NCBI GenBank assembly: GCA_027297435.1
Contig: JAPUIA010000139.1
Coordinates: 1 to 64,000 of the forward strand
DNA: 64,000 bases
Source: Gammaproteobacteria bacterium
Lineage (GTDB): Bacteria; Pseudomonadota; Gammaproteobacteria; Pseudomonadales; Azotimanducaceae
Reading direction: 5' to 3'
Made by a program: the position numbers and the translations under genes. Of the stretch, positions 1 to 9,513 are shown piece by piece; position 1 is the first letter of the stretch, and every line of letters begins with the position of its first letter. The notes below the pieces were generated by a model. The model was not told the origin of the DNA. It worked only from the letters and a program-made list of their open reading frames with translations, and did not search any database.

Positions 1-568
1 AATCGACGACGCCTGCACCCGGAGTGGCGGTAGCAACATCCGACCACCGGGTCAGCTTGCTACGCTCTTCGAACGGAAAATCGAACAACGTCGCCAACAT
101 CTGGGTCGTCAGCTCGATGGAAACCAGATCCACCCAGTTGAACGTCTCGTCCCGCGGCAAAGCGTCGAGAATGCCGGCCGCCCTCTCCCGAATCGTGCCT
201 TCCATCGCGGCGAGATTGCGCGGTGCGACGACGGGCGTGACCGTGGCTCGCTGCACATCGTGTTTCGGTGGGTCCATCGCGATGAACATCGGAGTCGGCA
301 TCAACTGCTCTTCCGGTACGCTGATCGGCGGCCCAAGCGTAATGCCGCCTTCAGACGAAAAGACGTCGTGATTGGTATCCACCTCCATGATGTCGTTGAA
401 TTTCGTGACGGACCAAAACGGGCCGAAATCGCTACTTGCGCAGTAGTGCACCGGATCTTCGGCACGCAGCCGTTCGAAGTAACGCCAGTGCGCGTCCTGT
501 TGAAACAGGTGTGGGTTCGATAGGTCTATGTCTTCCAAGGGGATGGAATAAGGATCTGGAATATTCAT
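1..568 (-). CDS. Cytochrome P450, CYP153-like (alkane/fatty-acid omega-hydroxylase family), 3' end outside window
   Basis: Own reverse-strand translation from ATG at 568: MNIPDPYSIPLEDIDLSNPHLFQQDAHWRYFERLRAEDPVHYCASSDFGPFWSVTKFNDIMEVDTNHDVFSSEGG...MFIAMDPPKHDVQRATVTPVVAPRNLAAMEGTIRERA. Matches the CYP153 N-terminal pattern (FGPFWSVT, MDPPKHDVQR). Absent from the ORF track because no stop lies in the window. Confidence 0.88.
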   Translation of the reverse strand, partial: MNIPDPYSIPLEDIDLSNPHLFQQDAHWRYFERLRAEDPVHYCASSDFGPFWSVTKFNDIMEVDTNHDVFSSEGGITLGPPISVPEEQLMPTPMFIAMDPPKHDVQRATVTPVVAPRNLAAMEGTIRERAAGILDALPRDETFNWVDLVSIELTTQMLATLFDFPFEERSKLTRWSDVATATPGAGVVD

Positions 569-624
569 ACTTCGAGAATACGTGATTCTATTCGCCGGAT
601 CAGCAAGGAACTTGAGTTTTCGAA

Positions 625-1023
625 ATGGCATCTCGACTTTCCGATAGCGCTCCCATGCGCTGGGTTTATCTGACCGCCGGGTGGGTGAGCCTAGCCCTCG
701 GCATTGTGGGTGTCGTGCTGCCTTTGTTGCCGACAACCCCGTTTCTACTGGTCAGTGCGTTCGCATTCAGCAAAGGCTCCGACCGCCTCCACGATTGGTT
801 GATCAACCACCGCACCTTCGGACCGCCCATCGAACAATGGGCAACCTATCGCGCTATCTCTCGCAAGGCGAAGTGGATGGGCACGCTGAGCCTCGCGGTC
901 ATACTGTCGATAAGTCTGATTCTGGACGCCGCGCCCTGGATACTCTGGATTCAGGGTGCGGTGTGTATCGGCGTCTGCCTCTTTCTGTGGACGCGCCGCG
1001 AACCACCTGCAAGCAACCCATGA
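625..1023 (+). CDS. DUF454 (YbaN-type) inner-membrane protein
   Basis: 132 aa; GIVGVVLPLLPTTPFLLVSAFAFSKGS motif and TM segments typical of DUF454. Confidence 0.85.
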   Translation: MASRLSDSAPMRWVYLTAGWVSLALGIVGVVLPLLPTTPFLLVSAFAFSKGSDRLHDWLINHRTFGPPIEQWATYRAISRKAKWMGTLSLAVILSISLILDAAPWILWIQGAVCIGVCLFLWTRREPPASNP

Positions 1024-1913
1024 CAGAAATCCTCGTCACCGGCGCCACGGGGCGCATCGGCAGCCTCGTCGCCAAACGCTTGGTTGCATTGAACACCACC
1101 CCGCGGGTATTCGTTCGCAACGTCGAAAAAGCCCGTTCGCTGCTCGGCCCCGAGGTGGAAATCGTCAGCGGCGATCTCGCTGACGAAGGGGCCGTTGCGC
1201 GCTCTCTCGATGGCATCGATCGGGTGTTGCTGGTCTCTCCCGTGCATCCAGAGCAACGTCACTTGCAGGGGAACCTGGTTCGCGCAGCCGCTGCCGCGGA
1301 AAATCCACTCATCGTAAAGATCTCGGGGCTCGGCACCAAGCTCACCTCGACGGTCGACAGTGGGCGCTGGCACGCCGAGACCGAGTTGGACATTCAGCGT
1401 CTTGGCCTGCCGTACACCTTTCTAAGGCCAAACTTCTTCATGCAAAACCTCGGTTATGGCCTGGAACACATTCGCAAGACGGGTGAGGTTCGCGCCGCCG
1501 TAGGTGAAGCTCGCATCGCGATGGTCGATGTCCGCGATGTTGCCGATGTGTGCGTAAAACTCTTGACCGGCGAGGTCGATTCGACCGGTAAGGCGTATGC
1601 GTTGACGGGCAACGTCGCGCACAGTTACGACGATGTGGCCGCTATCTTGAGCAAGCTGTTGGTCCGGGACGTCGCCTACGTGCGCCAAAGCCTGGCAGAA
1701 GCACGCACATCGCTCGAAGCCAGCGGCCAACCGGATTGGCACGTGCAGATACTGCTGCAATTCAATCGGGCCTTCCTTGACGGTTGGGGTAGCGCGCCGA
1801 ATACGGCCGTCGAACGCCTATTGGGACGGCCACCCCGAACGCTCGCCGACTACTTGGCAGAGGCAGTACGCGAGAGCAACCCGGATTCCGGTTCCAATCC
1901 GTTTCCGTCGTGA
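1020..1913 (+). CDS. NmrA/SDR-type NAD(P)-binding protein
   Basis: ATG at 1020 overlaps the DUF454 stop; ILVTGATGRIGS Rossmann motif; the longer 681 start in the ORF track is a frame extension. Confidence 0.87.
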   Translation: MTEILVTGATGRIGSLVAKRLVALNTTPRVFVRNVEKARSLLGPEVEIVSGDLADEGAVARSLDGIDRVLLVSPVHPEQRHLQGNLVRAAAAAENPLIVKISGLGTKLTSTVDSGRWHAETELDIQRLGLPYTFLRPNFFMQNLGYGLEHIRKTGEVRAAVGEARIAMVDVRDVADVCVKLLTGEVDSTGKAYALTGNVAHSYDDVAAILSKLLVRDVAYVRQSLAEARTSLEASGQPDWHVQILLQFNRAFLDGWGSAPNTAVERLLGRPPRTLADYLAEAVRESNPDSGSNPFPS

Positions 1914-1928
1914 GGTAAACTCGATCCC

Positions 1929-3029
1929 ATGATTATCGACAACCTGACCATCGACAAAGACGCTTTCGAAGCCGGAACCGGTTGGCAGCTGAAGGCAGAG
2001 GGGGCCTGCAAGGGTGATGTGTGTATACCGTTGCCCGGCGAACCAGGCTCCACCGTAGACGCCCAGCAGCTTGCGGACCTGATGGGGCTTCCCGTCGTCC
2101 ACGACAAAGCCCATGGATTGTGGTCCATCGGTCCCGAATCTACGGGTGCTCGGGCACTCACGACCGCCCAAGCCCCCGATCTGCAACTGCCCGATCTCGA
2201 CGGCAACGTCTTCCACTTGGCTAGCCTGACGGGTCAGAAAGTCATCGTTTACGCCTGGGCCCCCTACTGAGGCTGTTCCGGGGATCTGCCCGTGTGGCGG
2301 AAACTACGCGATGAACTGCATCCGAAGGGTGTGGAACTGGTCACCGTCGGACTCGATGCGCTCGGCGCCGAAGGCTGCCGGCCTTTCATCGAAGCCGCCG
2401 AACCGACGCACCCGTCGCTCATCGATCAACATCACGTGTTGGCCCGCTTATTTGGCGTCATCAACATCCCCAGCAGCATCTGGATCGACGAGGCCGGCAT
2501 GATTGTGCGGCCAGCCGAAGTCGCGCCCGCCCCACCAAAACCCGATGCGCCATCTGCGCCGCCTGACATGCCTGCGGAAATGCCCGGGCGATTCAAAGCC
2601 ATGATGAGTGAAGTCGTGAACATGCCCAACGACACCGAGCCCTACCATGAAGCGCTCAACGACTGGGTCGAGAAAGGCGCGGACAGCGACTATGCGTTGT
2701 CTCCCGAGCAGGTAGTCGAGCGATCGCGCCCGCGTACGGCGGACATCGCGCGCGGGCATGCTCACTTCGAACTCGCCACGCATCTGGAAACTCGAGGTGA
2801 CCATGAGGCCGCCGTCGGGCACTACCGTGAAGCGCATCGCCTGGTACCGAATAGCTGGACGTTCCGTCGTCAGGCTTGGTCGTTGGAAGGCGGCATCGAC
2901 GGACCAATGACTCGATTCTGGCAAGGCCCCTCAGACACAGACCCGGATGCGTGGCCTTACGAAGGCGATTGGTTGACCGATATCCGTCGCGAAGGCGCGG
3001 AAAATTACAACGAGCGCTTCAAAGCCTGA
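1929..3029 (+). CDS. TlpA/ResA-like thioredoxin-fold selenoprotein candidate (366 aa, Sec at codon 114, UGA 2268-2270)
   Basis: ORFs 1929..2270 and 2292..3029 are in the same frame and separated only by one TGA. The joined protein ...APDLQLPDLDGNVFHLASLTGQKVIVYAWAPY-U-GCSGDLPVWRKLRDELHPKGVELVTVGLDA...LARLFGVINIPSSIWIDEAG is a continuous thioredoxin fold with U at the position of the first redox Cys. Confidence 0.82.
2285..2301 (+). promoter_or_regulatory. Candidate bacterial SECIS hairpin
   Basis: UCUGCC-CGUGU-GGCGGA: 6 bp stem (one G.U), 5 nt loop with G at position 2; loop starts 20 nt after the UGA. Confidence 0.55.
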
Positions 3030-3030
3030 T

Positions 3031-4593
3031 TCATTGCCGATCTAGTGCGTCATTGAGCGCCTTCAGTCGTTCGGGCTTTTCCGGCCCATCCGGAATGATG
3101 TGCTCCAACCGGTCCGGCGCGTCGCCCTTACGCAACCACTTGTTAGGGAACTCGGCAGCTTGGGTTCGGTCGGCGTGGCGAAACGTCGCGCCTTGATTGA
3201 ACCTGACCGAATACGGTATCGCATGCCCACCCTCGCGATCAGCGAGCGCCGCATACAGTTGCTCCCGAAGTTCGACTTTAACGGCCGCATACGCTTCATC
3301 CTCGATCAAATTGCGCGACTCGGTCGGATCTTCGACTAGATCGAATAGTTCTTCGGTGTCCCACACGCCGTGATATTGAACGTACTTGTAGCGCGCGGTA
3401 CGCAACGCAAACGTCGTGGGCGTCTGCGGGTAGTTGAACTCCCAGTAGTATTCGTAGGCGAGTGCATCGCGCCAGTTCGGGTCGTCTTGTCCGGTCGCTA
3501 GGTGAGCGAAGCTTGCGCCATCATAGTGTGAAGGCGCCGCAGCGCCGGCCCACGTCAGAATCGTCGGCGCGATATCGATGTTCGCGACCATGTCTTCGAC
3601 GACCAACCCTTGGGCAATTCCGGGTCCGGCCGCAATCAACGGTACGCGCATCGACTCTTCGTAAGCGTTGCGTTTGTCGATCAATCCATGTTCGCCGAAC
3701 AAGAAGCCGTTGTCGCCCATCAACATGACGATGGTGTTGTCGGCAAGCCCGTTTTCAGCGAGCCACCCCCTCAACCGTCCAAGACTATCGTCTACGGCCG
3801 TCAGCGTTTGGTGGTAGGCGCGTTTGAAATCCGCCAACGGTAGATCGCTGTGGTACGGAAACTCGTCGCCATGCCAACTGTTGCGCTGATTCTGTGCCCA
3901 CATGGGTACGTCGGCATCGGGATCGGGGTTGGCCGCGCCAAGCTGGATCTCGGCTTGCGCGTATTGTTCGCGGTGACGTTCCGCCGGTTGGAACATCGCG
4001 TGCACGGCTTTGTGAGACAGGTACAGAAAGAAAGGCCTATCGCGGTCACGCCCGGACAAAAATTCGAGCGCGTAGTCGGTCAACTCATCGGTGATGTAAC
4101 CGCTTTGCGGAACGGTCTGACCATTGACGTTCAACTGGCTCACACCACCGGCAAAACTTCGTGGATAGTAAGAACCCTGGCCGGGAAAGCTCACCCAATA
4201 GTCGAATTCATCACGCGGCTCGCTGATCGCGCCGCCCATATGCCACTTGCCGACGAACGCGGTCTGATAGCCTGCTGCCCGCAGCCGCGCGGGAAACAGT
4301 TCCAATCCTGGCGGTAGGGGCCGATTGTTGTCGATCACGCCGTGGTTGTGCATCATCTGACCGGTGAGAATGCTCGCGCGGCTCGGTGAACAAAGGGATG
4401 TCGTCACGAAGGCGTTGGCGAAGTGCGCGCCTTCCGCGGCGATGGCATCCATGTTGGGTGTCGCAAGTACGGGGTTCAAGAAACCCATCTCGTCGTAACG
4501 CTGATCATCGGTGAGCACGAAAATGATATTCGGACGCGAGTCGGCAGCGAAAGCCATCGCGGGCAACAGCAACAAGACCAACAGCGTCTTCAT
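3031..4593 (-). CDS. Sulfatase (type I, formylglycine-dependent), secreted
   Basis: Signal peptide MKTLLVLLLLPAMAFAA; RPNIIFVLTDDQRYDEMG; C-S-P-S-R formylglycine motif; GKWHMGG. Confidence 0.93.
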   Translation of the reverse strand: MKTLLVLLLLPAMAFAADSRPNIIFVLTDDQRYDEMGFLNPVLATPNMDAIAAEGAHFANAFVTTSLCSPSRASILTGQMMHNHGVIDNNRPLPPGLELFPARLRAAGYQTAFVGKWHMGGAISEPRDEFDYWVSFPGQGSYYPRSFAGGVSQLNVNGQTVPQSGYITDELTDYALEFLSGRDRDRPFFLYLSHKAVHAMFQPAERHREQYAQAEIQLGAANPDPDADVPMWAQNQRNSWHGDEFPYHSDLPLADFKRAYHQTLTAVDDSLGRLRGWLAENGLADNTIVMLMGDNGFLFGEHGLIDKRNAYEESMRVPLIAAGPGIAQGLVVEDMVANIDIAPTILTWAGAAAPSHYDGASFAHLATGQDDPNWRDALAYEYYWEFNYPQTPTTFALRTARYKYVQYHGVWDTEELFDLVEDPTESRNLIEDEAYAAVKVELREQLYAALADREGGHAIPYSVRFNQGATFRHADRTQAAEFPNKWLRKGDAPDRLEHIIPDGPEKPERLKALNDALDRQ

Positions 4594-4595
4594 CG

Positions 4596-6134
4596 TTAGC
4601 TTCCGGCTACGCGCCGGTCGTGACCTTCCCAAAACGGTTCGCGCAGGTCCTTGCGCTTGATCTTGCCAACCGGGCTTTTGGGCAGCGGCTCGGTCGTGAT
4701 GGTCACGCCGCCGGGCTTCTTATACGAGCCCAGCGCGTCGGCCACCATGTCGATAACCTGTTGTTCGGTAATGCTGTGTATGTCGGCGACGACGCACACA
4801 GCGTGTGGCGTCTCGCCCCACTTTTCGTGAGGCACACCGAACGCGGCCACCTCCAACACAGCAGGATGGCCAGCAATCACGTTCTCGAGTTCCGCCGGCC
4901 AAATGTTGTAGCCGCCGGAGATGATCATGTCGTCCGCGCGATCGACCACGTACAGATAGCCGTTGCGATCGAGCTTGCCGAGATCGCCGGTTTTCACCCA
5001 GCCATCGACGATGCGCTCGGCGGACGCTTTGGGGTTGTTCCAGAACTCGGACATCTGGCCGTCGCATTTGGCGACGATTTCACCGACCTCGCCGGTCGGA
5101 AGCGGTTGGTTGTCCTCATCCCATATCTGTACTTCGGCAAACGGTAACGCGAGCCCGCAAGCACGCAGCGGATTGGAGCCTTCGATTTCAGCAAACCACT
5201 GGCGAGGCCCCATCATGGCGATGGGCAGCACTTCGGTCTGACCGTAGCCTTGGTACAACACGTCGCCAAACACCTCGCGTGCCGCAAGCGCGGTTGCATC
5301 CTGTATCGGTGCGGCACCGATGAGTAAGCATTTCACCGACGTAAGATCTCGGCCGCGGGCGGTGTTGTCGTGCACGATGGCGTTGACCATCGTCGGCACC
5401 AAAAAACCGTACGCGATGCCTTCTCGCTCCATGAGATCGAGGGTCGCTTGCGTGTCGAAGTGGTCCAACATGACGTTGCAGCCACCGGACAACCACATCG
5501 GCAGGTATTGATAGCCGGACCCGTGCGAGATCGGGCCGAGGTGCATGCACTTGTCGCCGGGTTCCACCGGCGGAAACGCATAGAACCAATCCCGGCCTGC
5601 GGCCAGCCACGCCCTATGCGTGTATGCGACCGCTTTTGACTGGCCCGTCGTACCACCGGTATGACGGATGATGAAGTAGTCGTCTTCTTTGACCGTGACG
5701 TGCGGGTCGATGTCGGACTGACTGGCCAACCAGTCCTCGTACCCTGCGTCACGCACGAGTATGTGTTCGAGGTCTGGCAGATCATCTTGAATGCCTTCCA
5801 CCTCATCGGCGTACTGTTCGCTGACAACCAACATGCGGCAGTTGGTGTGCCCAAGCATGTGCAGGTGGGCCTCGCGGCCGTTGCGGGGATAAAGCGGCAC
5901 TCGAACCACGTTCGCGACGGCGGCGCCCCCAAAGAGATCGGCCGCCTCTATCGAGTTGTCTTCCAAAACGCCGACCCGATCTCCCGGCTGCAGCCCCTCC
6001 GCCACCAAGCCATTACCGAGTTGTATCGAGCGTCGCCACGATTCGCGAAACGTCAAACGGCGCTCGCCATGCACCACCGCTTCGAGATCAGCGTAGTGAT
6101 CGGCCGCGCGTCGCATCAGGGTTGTGACGTCCAT
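4596..6134 (-). CDS. AMP-dependent acyl-CoA synthetase/ligase
   Basis: RHTGGTTGQSKAVAYTH, YGQTE, GWVKTGDLGKLDRNGYLYVVDRADDMIISGGYNIWPAELE; start MDVTTLMRRAADHY. Confidence 0.92.
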   Translation of the reverse strand: MDVTTLMRRAADHYADLEAVVHGERRLTFRESWRRSIQLGNGLVAEGLQPGDRVGVLEDNSIEAADLFGGAAVANVVRVPLYPRNGREAHLHMLGHTNCRMLVVSEQYADEVEGIQDDLPDLEHILVRDAGYEDWLASQSDIDPHVTVKEDDYFIIRHTGGTTGQSKAVAYTHRAWLAAGRDWFYAFPPVEPGDKCMHLGPISHGSGYQYLPMWLSGGCNVMLDHFDTQATLDLMEREGIAYGFLVPTMVNAIVHDNTARGRDLTSVKCLLIGAAPIQDATALAAREVFGDVLYQGYGQTEVLPIAMMGPRQWFAEIEGSNPLRACGLALPFAEVQIWDEDNQPLPTGEVGEIVAKCDGQMSEFWNNPKASAERIVDGWVKTGDLGKLDRNGYLYVVDRADDMIISGGYNIWPAELENVIAGHPAVLEVAAFGVPHEKWGETPHAVCVVADIHSITEQQVIDMVADALGSYKKPGGVTITTEPLPKSPVGKIKRKDLREPFWEGHDRRVAGS

Positions 6135-6332
6135 CAGTATCCTCCCTTCGCAAGCCACCAACGTTAACGGGAACTCGACCCTTCGTCGACCGGGTGCGAT
6201 CACCTGGTAGCATACGGAGACTTGTGGAACGCACGGAACATGACTTGTGGGGACCAACTTTCTTTGTTGTTTATTTCTACATTTGCGCTCTGATAGAATC
6301 GCGCGCCCAAAGCTAACCGGCCGGTAACACCA

Positions 6333-7418
6333 ATGGGCTGCCGAAACGTTTTCGCTTTTCCAGCTCTCTGTTCGCTGCTCTATGCCGTACTGAGTTCTTC
6401 GTACGTATCCGCCGAGAGCTTTAGCTTTGTTGCGCTGGGCGATACCGCTTACAACCCGCCAGCAGACTATCCGGCGTACCGAGCCCTGATTGAACGCATA
6501 AACTCCGCGAAGCCTGCGTTTACCATTCATGTGGGTGATACATGGGGCATTCTCGACTGCAGTGACGCTGAGCACGAGCGCATTCGCGACTTTTTCCAGG
6601 AGTACGATCATCCGGTAATCTACACGCCTGGTGACAATGAGTGGATAGACTGCCTGATCCCCGATGCGGTTCCTCGCGCGCAGCGTATTGTTTCAGGCAC
6701 GCCGACTGATCAAGACATCGCCGTCCTCAACGACGCTCGTTCTCTAGACGGTGCATACGAACGTCGCGTCTGGGTCGACGGACAGCAAAGTCTCACGGCG
6801 ATTCGCAGGATCTTCTTCGGGACCCGCCAAAGTCTTGGGCAAAAGCCTATTGCCTTGACCCGGCAGGCAGATGTTTCCGGCTTCAACGAGATGGTCGAAA
6901 ACGCGCTTTGGGAATACGGCGACGTCCAGTTTGGAACCGTTCATGTACCTGGATCGGGTAACAACTTCTTCATCAACAGTCGAGAACACGCCATCGAAGC
7001 CATCGCTCGCAACCGCGCGAATGTCGAGTGGATCAAGCAGATCTTTGCCGAGGCCAGATCCAACGATTCGAAGGCGGTTGTTATCGCATTGCACGCTTCA
7101 TTGTTCGAGGATGGCCCGGGAGGCGACTTCACCGGCCAGGCCGTTCGAGGCGGAGAGACGGGCCCATTCTATTGGATAGCGTTGGCGATCCGAGATCTTG
7201 GCGCTGACTTTGATCGCCCGGTGCTGTTGGTGAATGGTGACTTCCACGAGTTCGTAGTTGACCGACCCTTCATGGTCTCCGCTGGTGAGAGCGCTCCTCC
7301 AAGATACGCAAACATTACCCGACTGCAGGTACACGGAGCCCCGGAGATCAAAGCCGTTCGGGTGACGGTGGACACAAAGACCCCGTGGGTGTTTGGCTTC
7401 TCGCCCCTGCACAACTGA
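6333..7418 (+). CDS. Secreted calcineurin-like metallophosphoesterase
   Basis: Signal peptide; FVALGDTAYN, HVGDTWG, PGDNEW, VNGDFHEF motifs. Confidence 0.75.
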   Translation: MGCRNVFAFPALCSLLYAVLSSSYVSAESFSFVALGDTAYNPPADYPAYRALIERINSAKPAFTIHVGDTWGILDCSDAEHERIRDFFQEYDHPVIYTPGDNEWIDCLIPDAVPRAQRIVSGTPTDQDIAVLNDARSLDGAYERRVWVDGQQSLTAIRRIFFGTRQSLGQKPIALTRQADVSGFNEMVENALWEYGDVQFGTVHVPGSGNNFFINSREHAIEAIARNRANVEWIKQIFAEARSNDSKAVVIALHASLFEDGPGGDFTGQAVRGGETGPFYWIALAIRDLGADFDRPVLLVNGDFHEFVVDRPFMVSAGESAPPRYANITRLQVHGAPEIKAVRVTVDTKTPWVFGFSPLHN

Positions 7419-7435
7419 CCCAGGGAGCATGTTGC

Positions 7436-9415
7436 CTACGGCAACGCCAACGTCGTGTGCAGGCTACCGGTCTGCAACACCACGTACTGCTTGTTTTCGT
7501 GAACATAGGTCATCATTCCGTAGCGAACACGCGCGCCGATTTCCACCTTGCCGACCTGCTCGCCGGTCGATTTATCGACGGCGAATAGATGCGGCGTGCC
7601 ATCGCTCGCCGTAGACGCATACATCAAGAGCGTGTCCGTCACCATCAAGGGCGGTGCCGCACCCGTGCCCGTGTTCGGAATGTCCATGTCTTTGAGATCC
7701 GGATGGTTCAACACGCGGTCGGGGGTTTCTCCTGCAGGGATGTACCACAGGTGCTCGCCCGTGTTCATGTCGATGGCCGTGATGCGACTGTAAGGTGGTT
7801 TGAACAGCGGTAGGTTGTCAGGTCTCCGCACCCCAGCAGATCGCAGCGCCGCGTATCGGGCAATGCGCGATCCAGTCGGCTCGGCGAGCAGATCGTCGCG
7901 TTCTCGACCTGGTGCAATGACACGCGTCGTGCAGTTGGTTCGCGAGGGTACGTACAACACACCCGAGTTGGGATCGGCGGCGACCGGCGCATCGATGTTG
8001 ACACCGCCAACATCGCCGGGACACCACAGCGAGCCTTGCAGTTTCTCTTCGTTATCGCGGTGCAACGGTGGTTGGAACAACGGCCCCGTATCCCATTCCT
8101 TCAATATGTCGATCGCGGCTTGGCGAAGCCCCGGCGTGTAATCGATGAGATCGTCATGGGTTAGCCCCTGAATGTCGTAGGGTGCCGGCTTGGTTGGAAA
8201 AGGCTGAGTCTTCGCGAGCTTTTCACCGGGAATTTTCGATACGGGCACCGGCCTCTCGACGATCGGCCACAGCGGTTCGCCCGTGACCCGGTTGAACGCA
8301 TAGATAAACGATTGCTTGGTGGCCTGTGCGACGATCGGCACGGTCTTGCCATCCATCACGACATCCAACAAGACCGGCGCGGTCGGCGTATCGTAGTTCC
8401 AGATGTCGTGGTGCACCATCTGGAAGTGCCAGAGGCGCTTGCCGGTGTTGACGTCCAGCGCAATCAAACTCGTGCTGAACAGATTGTCTCCGGGACGGTG
8501 GCCGCCATAGAAGTCGAGGGTCGCACCGTTGGTCGGGATGTAGACGATGCCACGCTCTTGGTCGGCGGACAGCGGCGCCCAAGACGAAATGTCCCCCGTC
8601 CATTGCCAGGCCTCGTCTTCCCAGGTGTCATGGCCGAACTCGCCGGGGCCCGGCAGCACGTTGAACTTCCACAGAAACTTACCCGTGCGAGCGTCATAAC
8701 CCAGTATGTCACCGGGTATGTTTTCGATGCGCGACTGGTTATACCCCTGCTCGGCCGAATTGCCGACGATGATGACGTCGCCAACGACGATGGGGGGCGA
8801 AGACGAGGTGATGTAGCCCCGTTCCAGGTCGATGCCATCGTAGGCGTCATATGGGTGGCCAAGATCGGCCAATAAATCGACGACGCCGGTCTCCGGGAAC
8901 CCATCGACGGGCACCCGTTTGCCAAAGCCTTCCAGCGGCTGGCCGGTTTTGGCGTCCAACGCGGTCAAGAAAAAGGCTGGTGAGATGATGTAGATAATGC
9001 CGCGACCGTCGATCTCGGCATAGGCGACGCCCTTGCCATAGTCCTTGCGCATGGAGTATTCCCAGCGGCGCGTATTGGGCTCCCGATAGGTCCACAGGGT
9101 TTCGCCCGACTTGGGATCGATGGCGACGACGTAGCGGCGCGGACCGACCACCGTGTACAGGACGCCATCTACGTAGCTCGGCGTCGATCGACCGCTTCGC
9201 GCGTCGAAGCTCGCCCCGTCCCACACCCAAGCCTCTTCCAGGTCGTTGAAGTTCGAGGCATCGATCTGATCCGCAGGCGAATAGCGGGTGTGCGCCGAGT
9301 CGCCGCCTAGGTAGTGCCACCGCCCATCCTGGGTGCCAGGCGCCGCCGCCAAGGCAGCGGTGGTCGCGGCAATCAGGCAAGCGGCCAACGCCAGGGATTC
9401 ACCAACTCTTCTCAT
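7436..9415 (-). CDS. PQQ-dependent (quinoprotein) dehydrogenase, glucose dehydrogenase-like
   Basis: Repeated W-motifs (GETLWTYR, GKFLWKFN, GKRLWHFQ, GEHLWYIP); WHYLGGDSAHTRYSPADQI; signal peptide from MRRVGESLAL. Confidence 0.9.
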   Translation of the reverse strand: MRRVGESLALAACLIAATTAALAAAPGTQDGRWHYLGGDSAHTRYSPADQIDASNFNDLEEAWVWDGASFDARSGRSTPSYVDGVLYTVVGPRRYVVAIDPKSGETLWTYREPNTRRWEYSMRKDYGKGVAYAEIDGRGIIYIISPAFFLTALDAKTGQPLEGFGKRVPVDGFPETGVVDLLADLGHPYDAYDGIDLERGYITSSSPPIVVGDVIIVGNSAEQGYNQSRIENIPGDILGYDARTGKFLWKFNVLPGPGEFGHDTWEDEAWQWTGDISSWAPLSADQERGIVYIPTNGATLDFYGGHRPGDNLFSTSLIALDVNTGKRLWHFQMVHHDIWNYDTPTAPVLLDVVMDGKTVPIVAQATKQSFIYAFNRVTGEPLWPIVERPVPVSKIPGEKLAKTQPFPTKPAPYDIQGLTHDDLIDYTPGLRQAAIDILKEWDTGPLFQPPLHRDNEEKLQGSLWCPGDVGGVNIDAPVAADPNSGVLYVPSRTNCTTRVIAPGRERDDLLAEPTGSRIARYAALRSAGVRRPDNLPLFKPPYSRITAIDMNTGEHLWYIPAGETPDRVLNHPDLKDMDIPNTGTGAAPPLMVTDTLLMYASTASDGTPHLFAVDKSTGEQVGKVEIGARVRYGMMTYVHENKQYVVLQTGSLHTTLALP

Positions 9416-9513
9416 CCAGCCTCCCGGATCGTCTGCGGCAAGCGCGCGATCATAGCATTGCCAAACGTCGTACATGCGGTATCGTCACCGTTGGATTCTT
9501 CGGAGGGGCGCAA

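Noticed and set aside
681-1019. Long N-terminal extension of the NmrA-like ORF
   Set aside because: Alternate-frame reading of the DUF454 gene; the real Rossmann start MTEILVTGATG is at 1020.
2292-3029. Separate 245 aa ORF starting at GTG 2292
   Set aside because: It starts inside the thioredoxin-fold motif, has no own RBS context, and is in frame with 1929..2270; better read as one UGA-containing gene.
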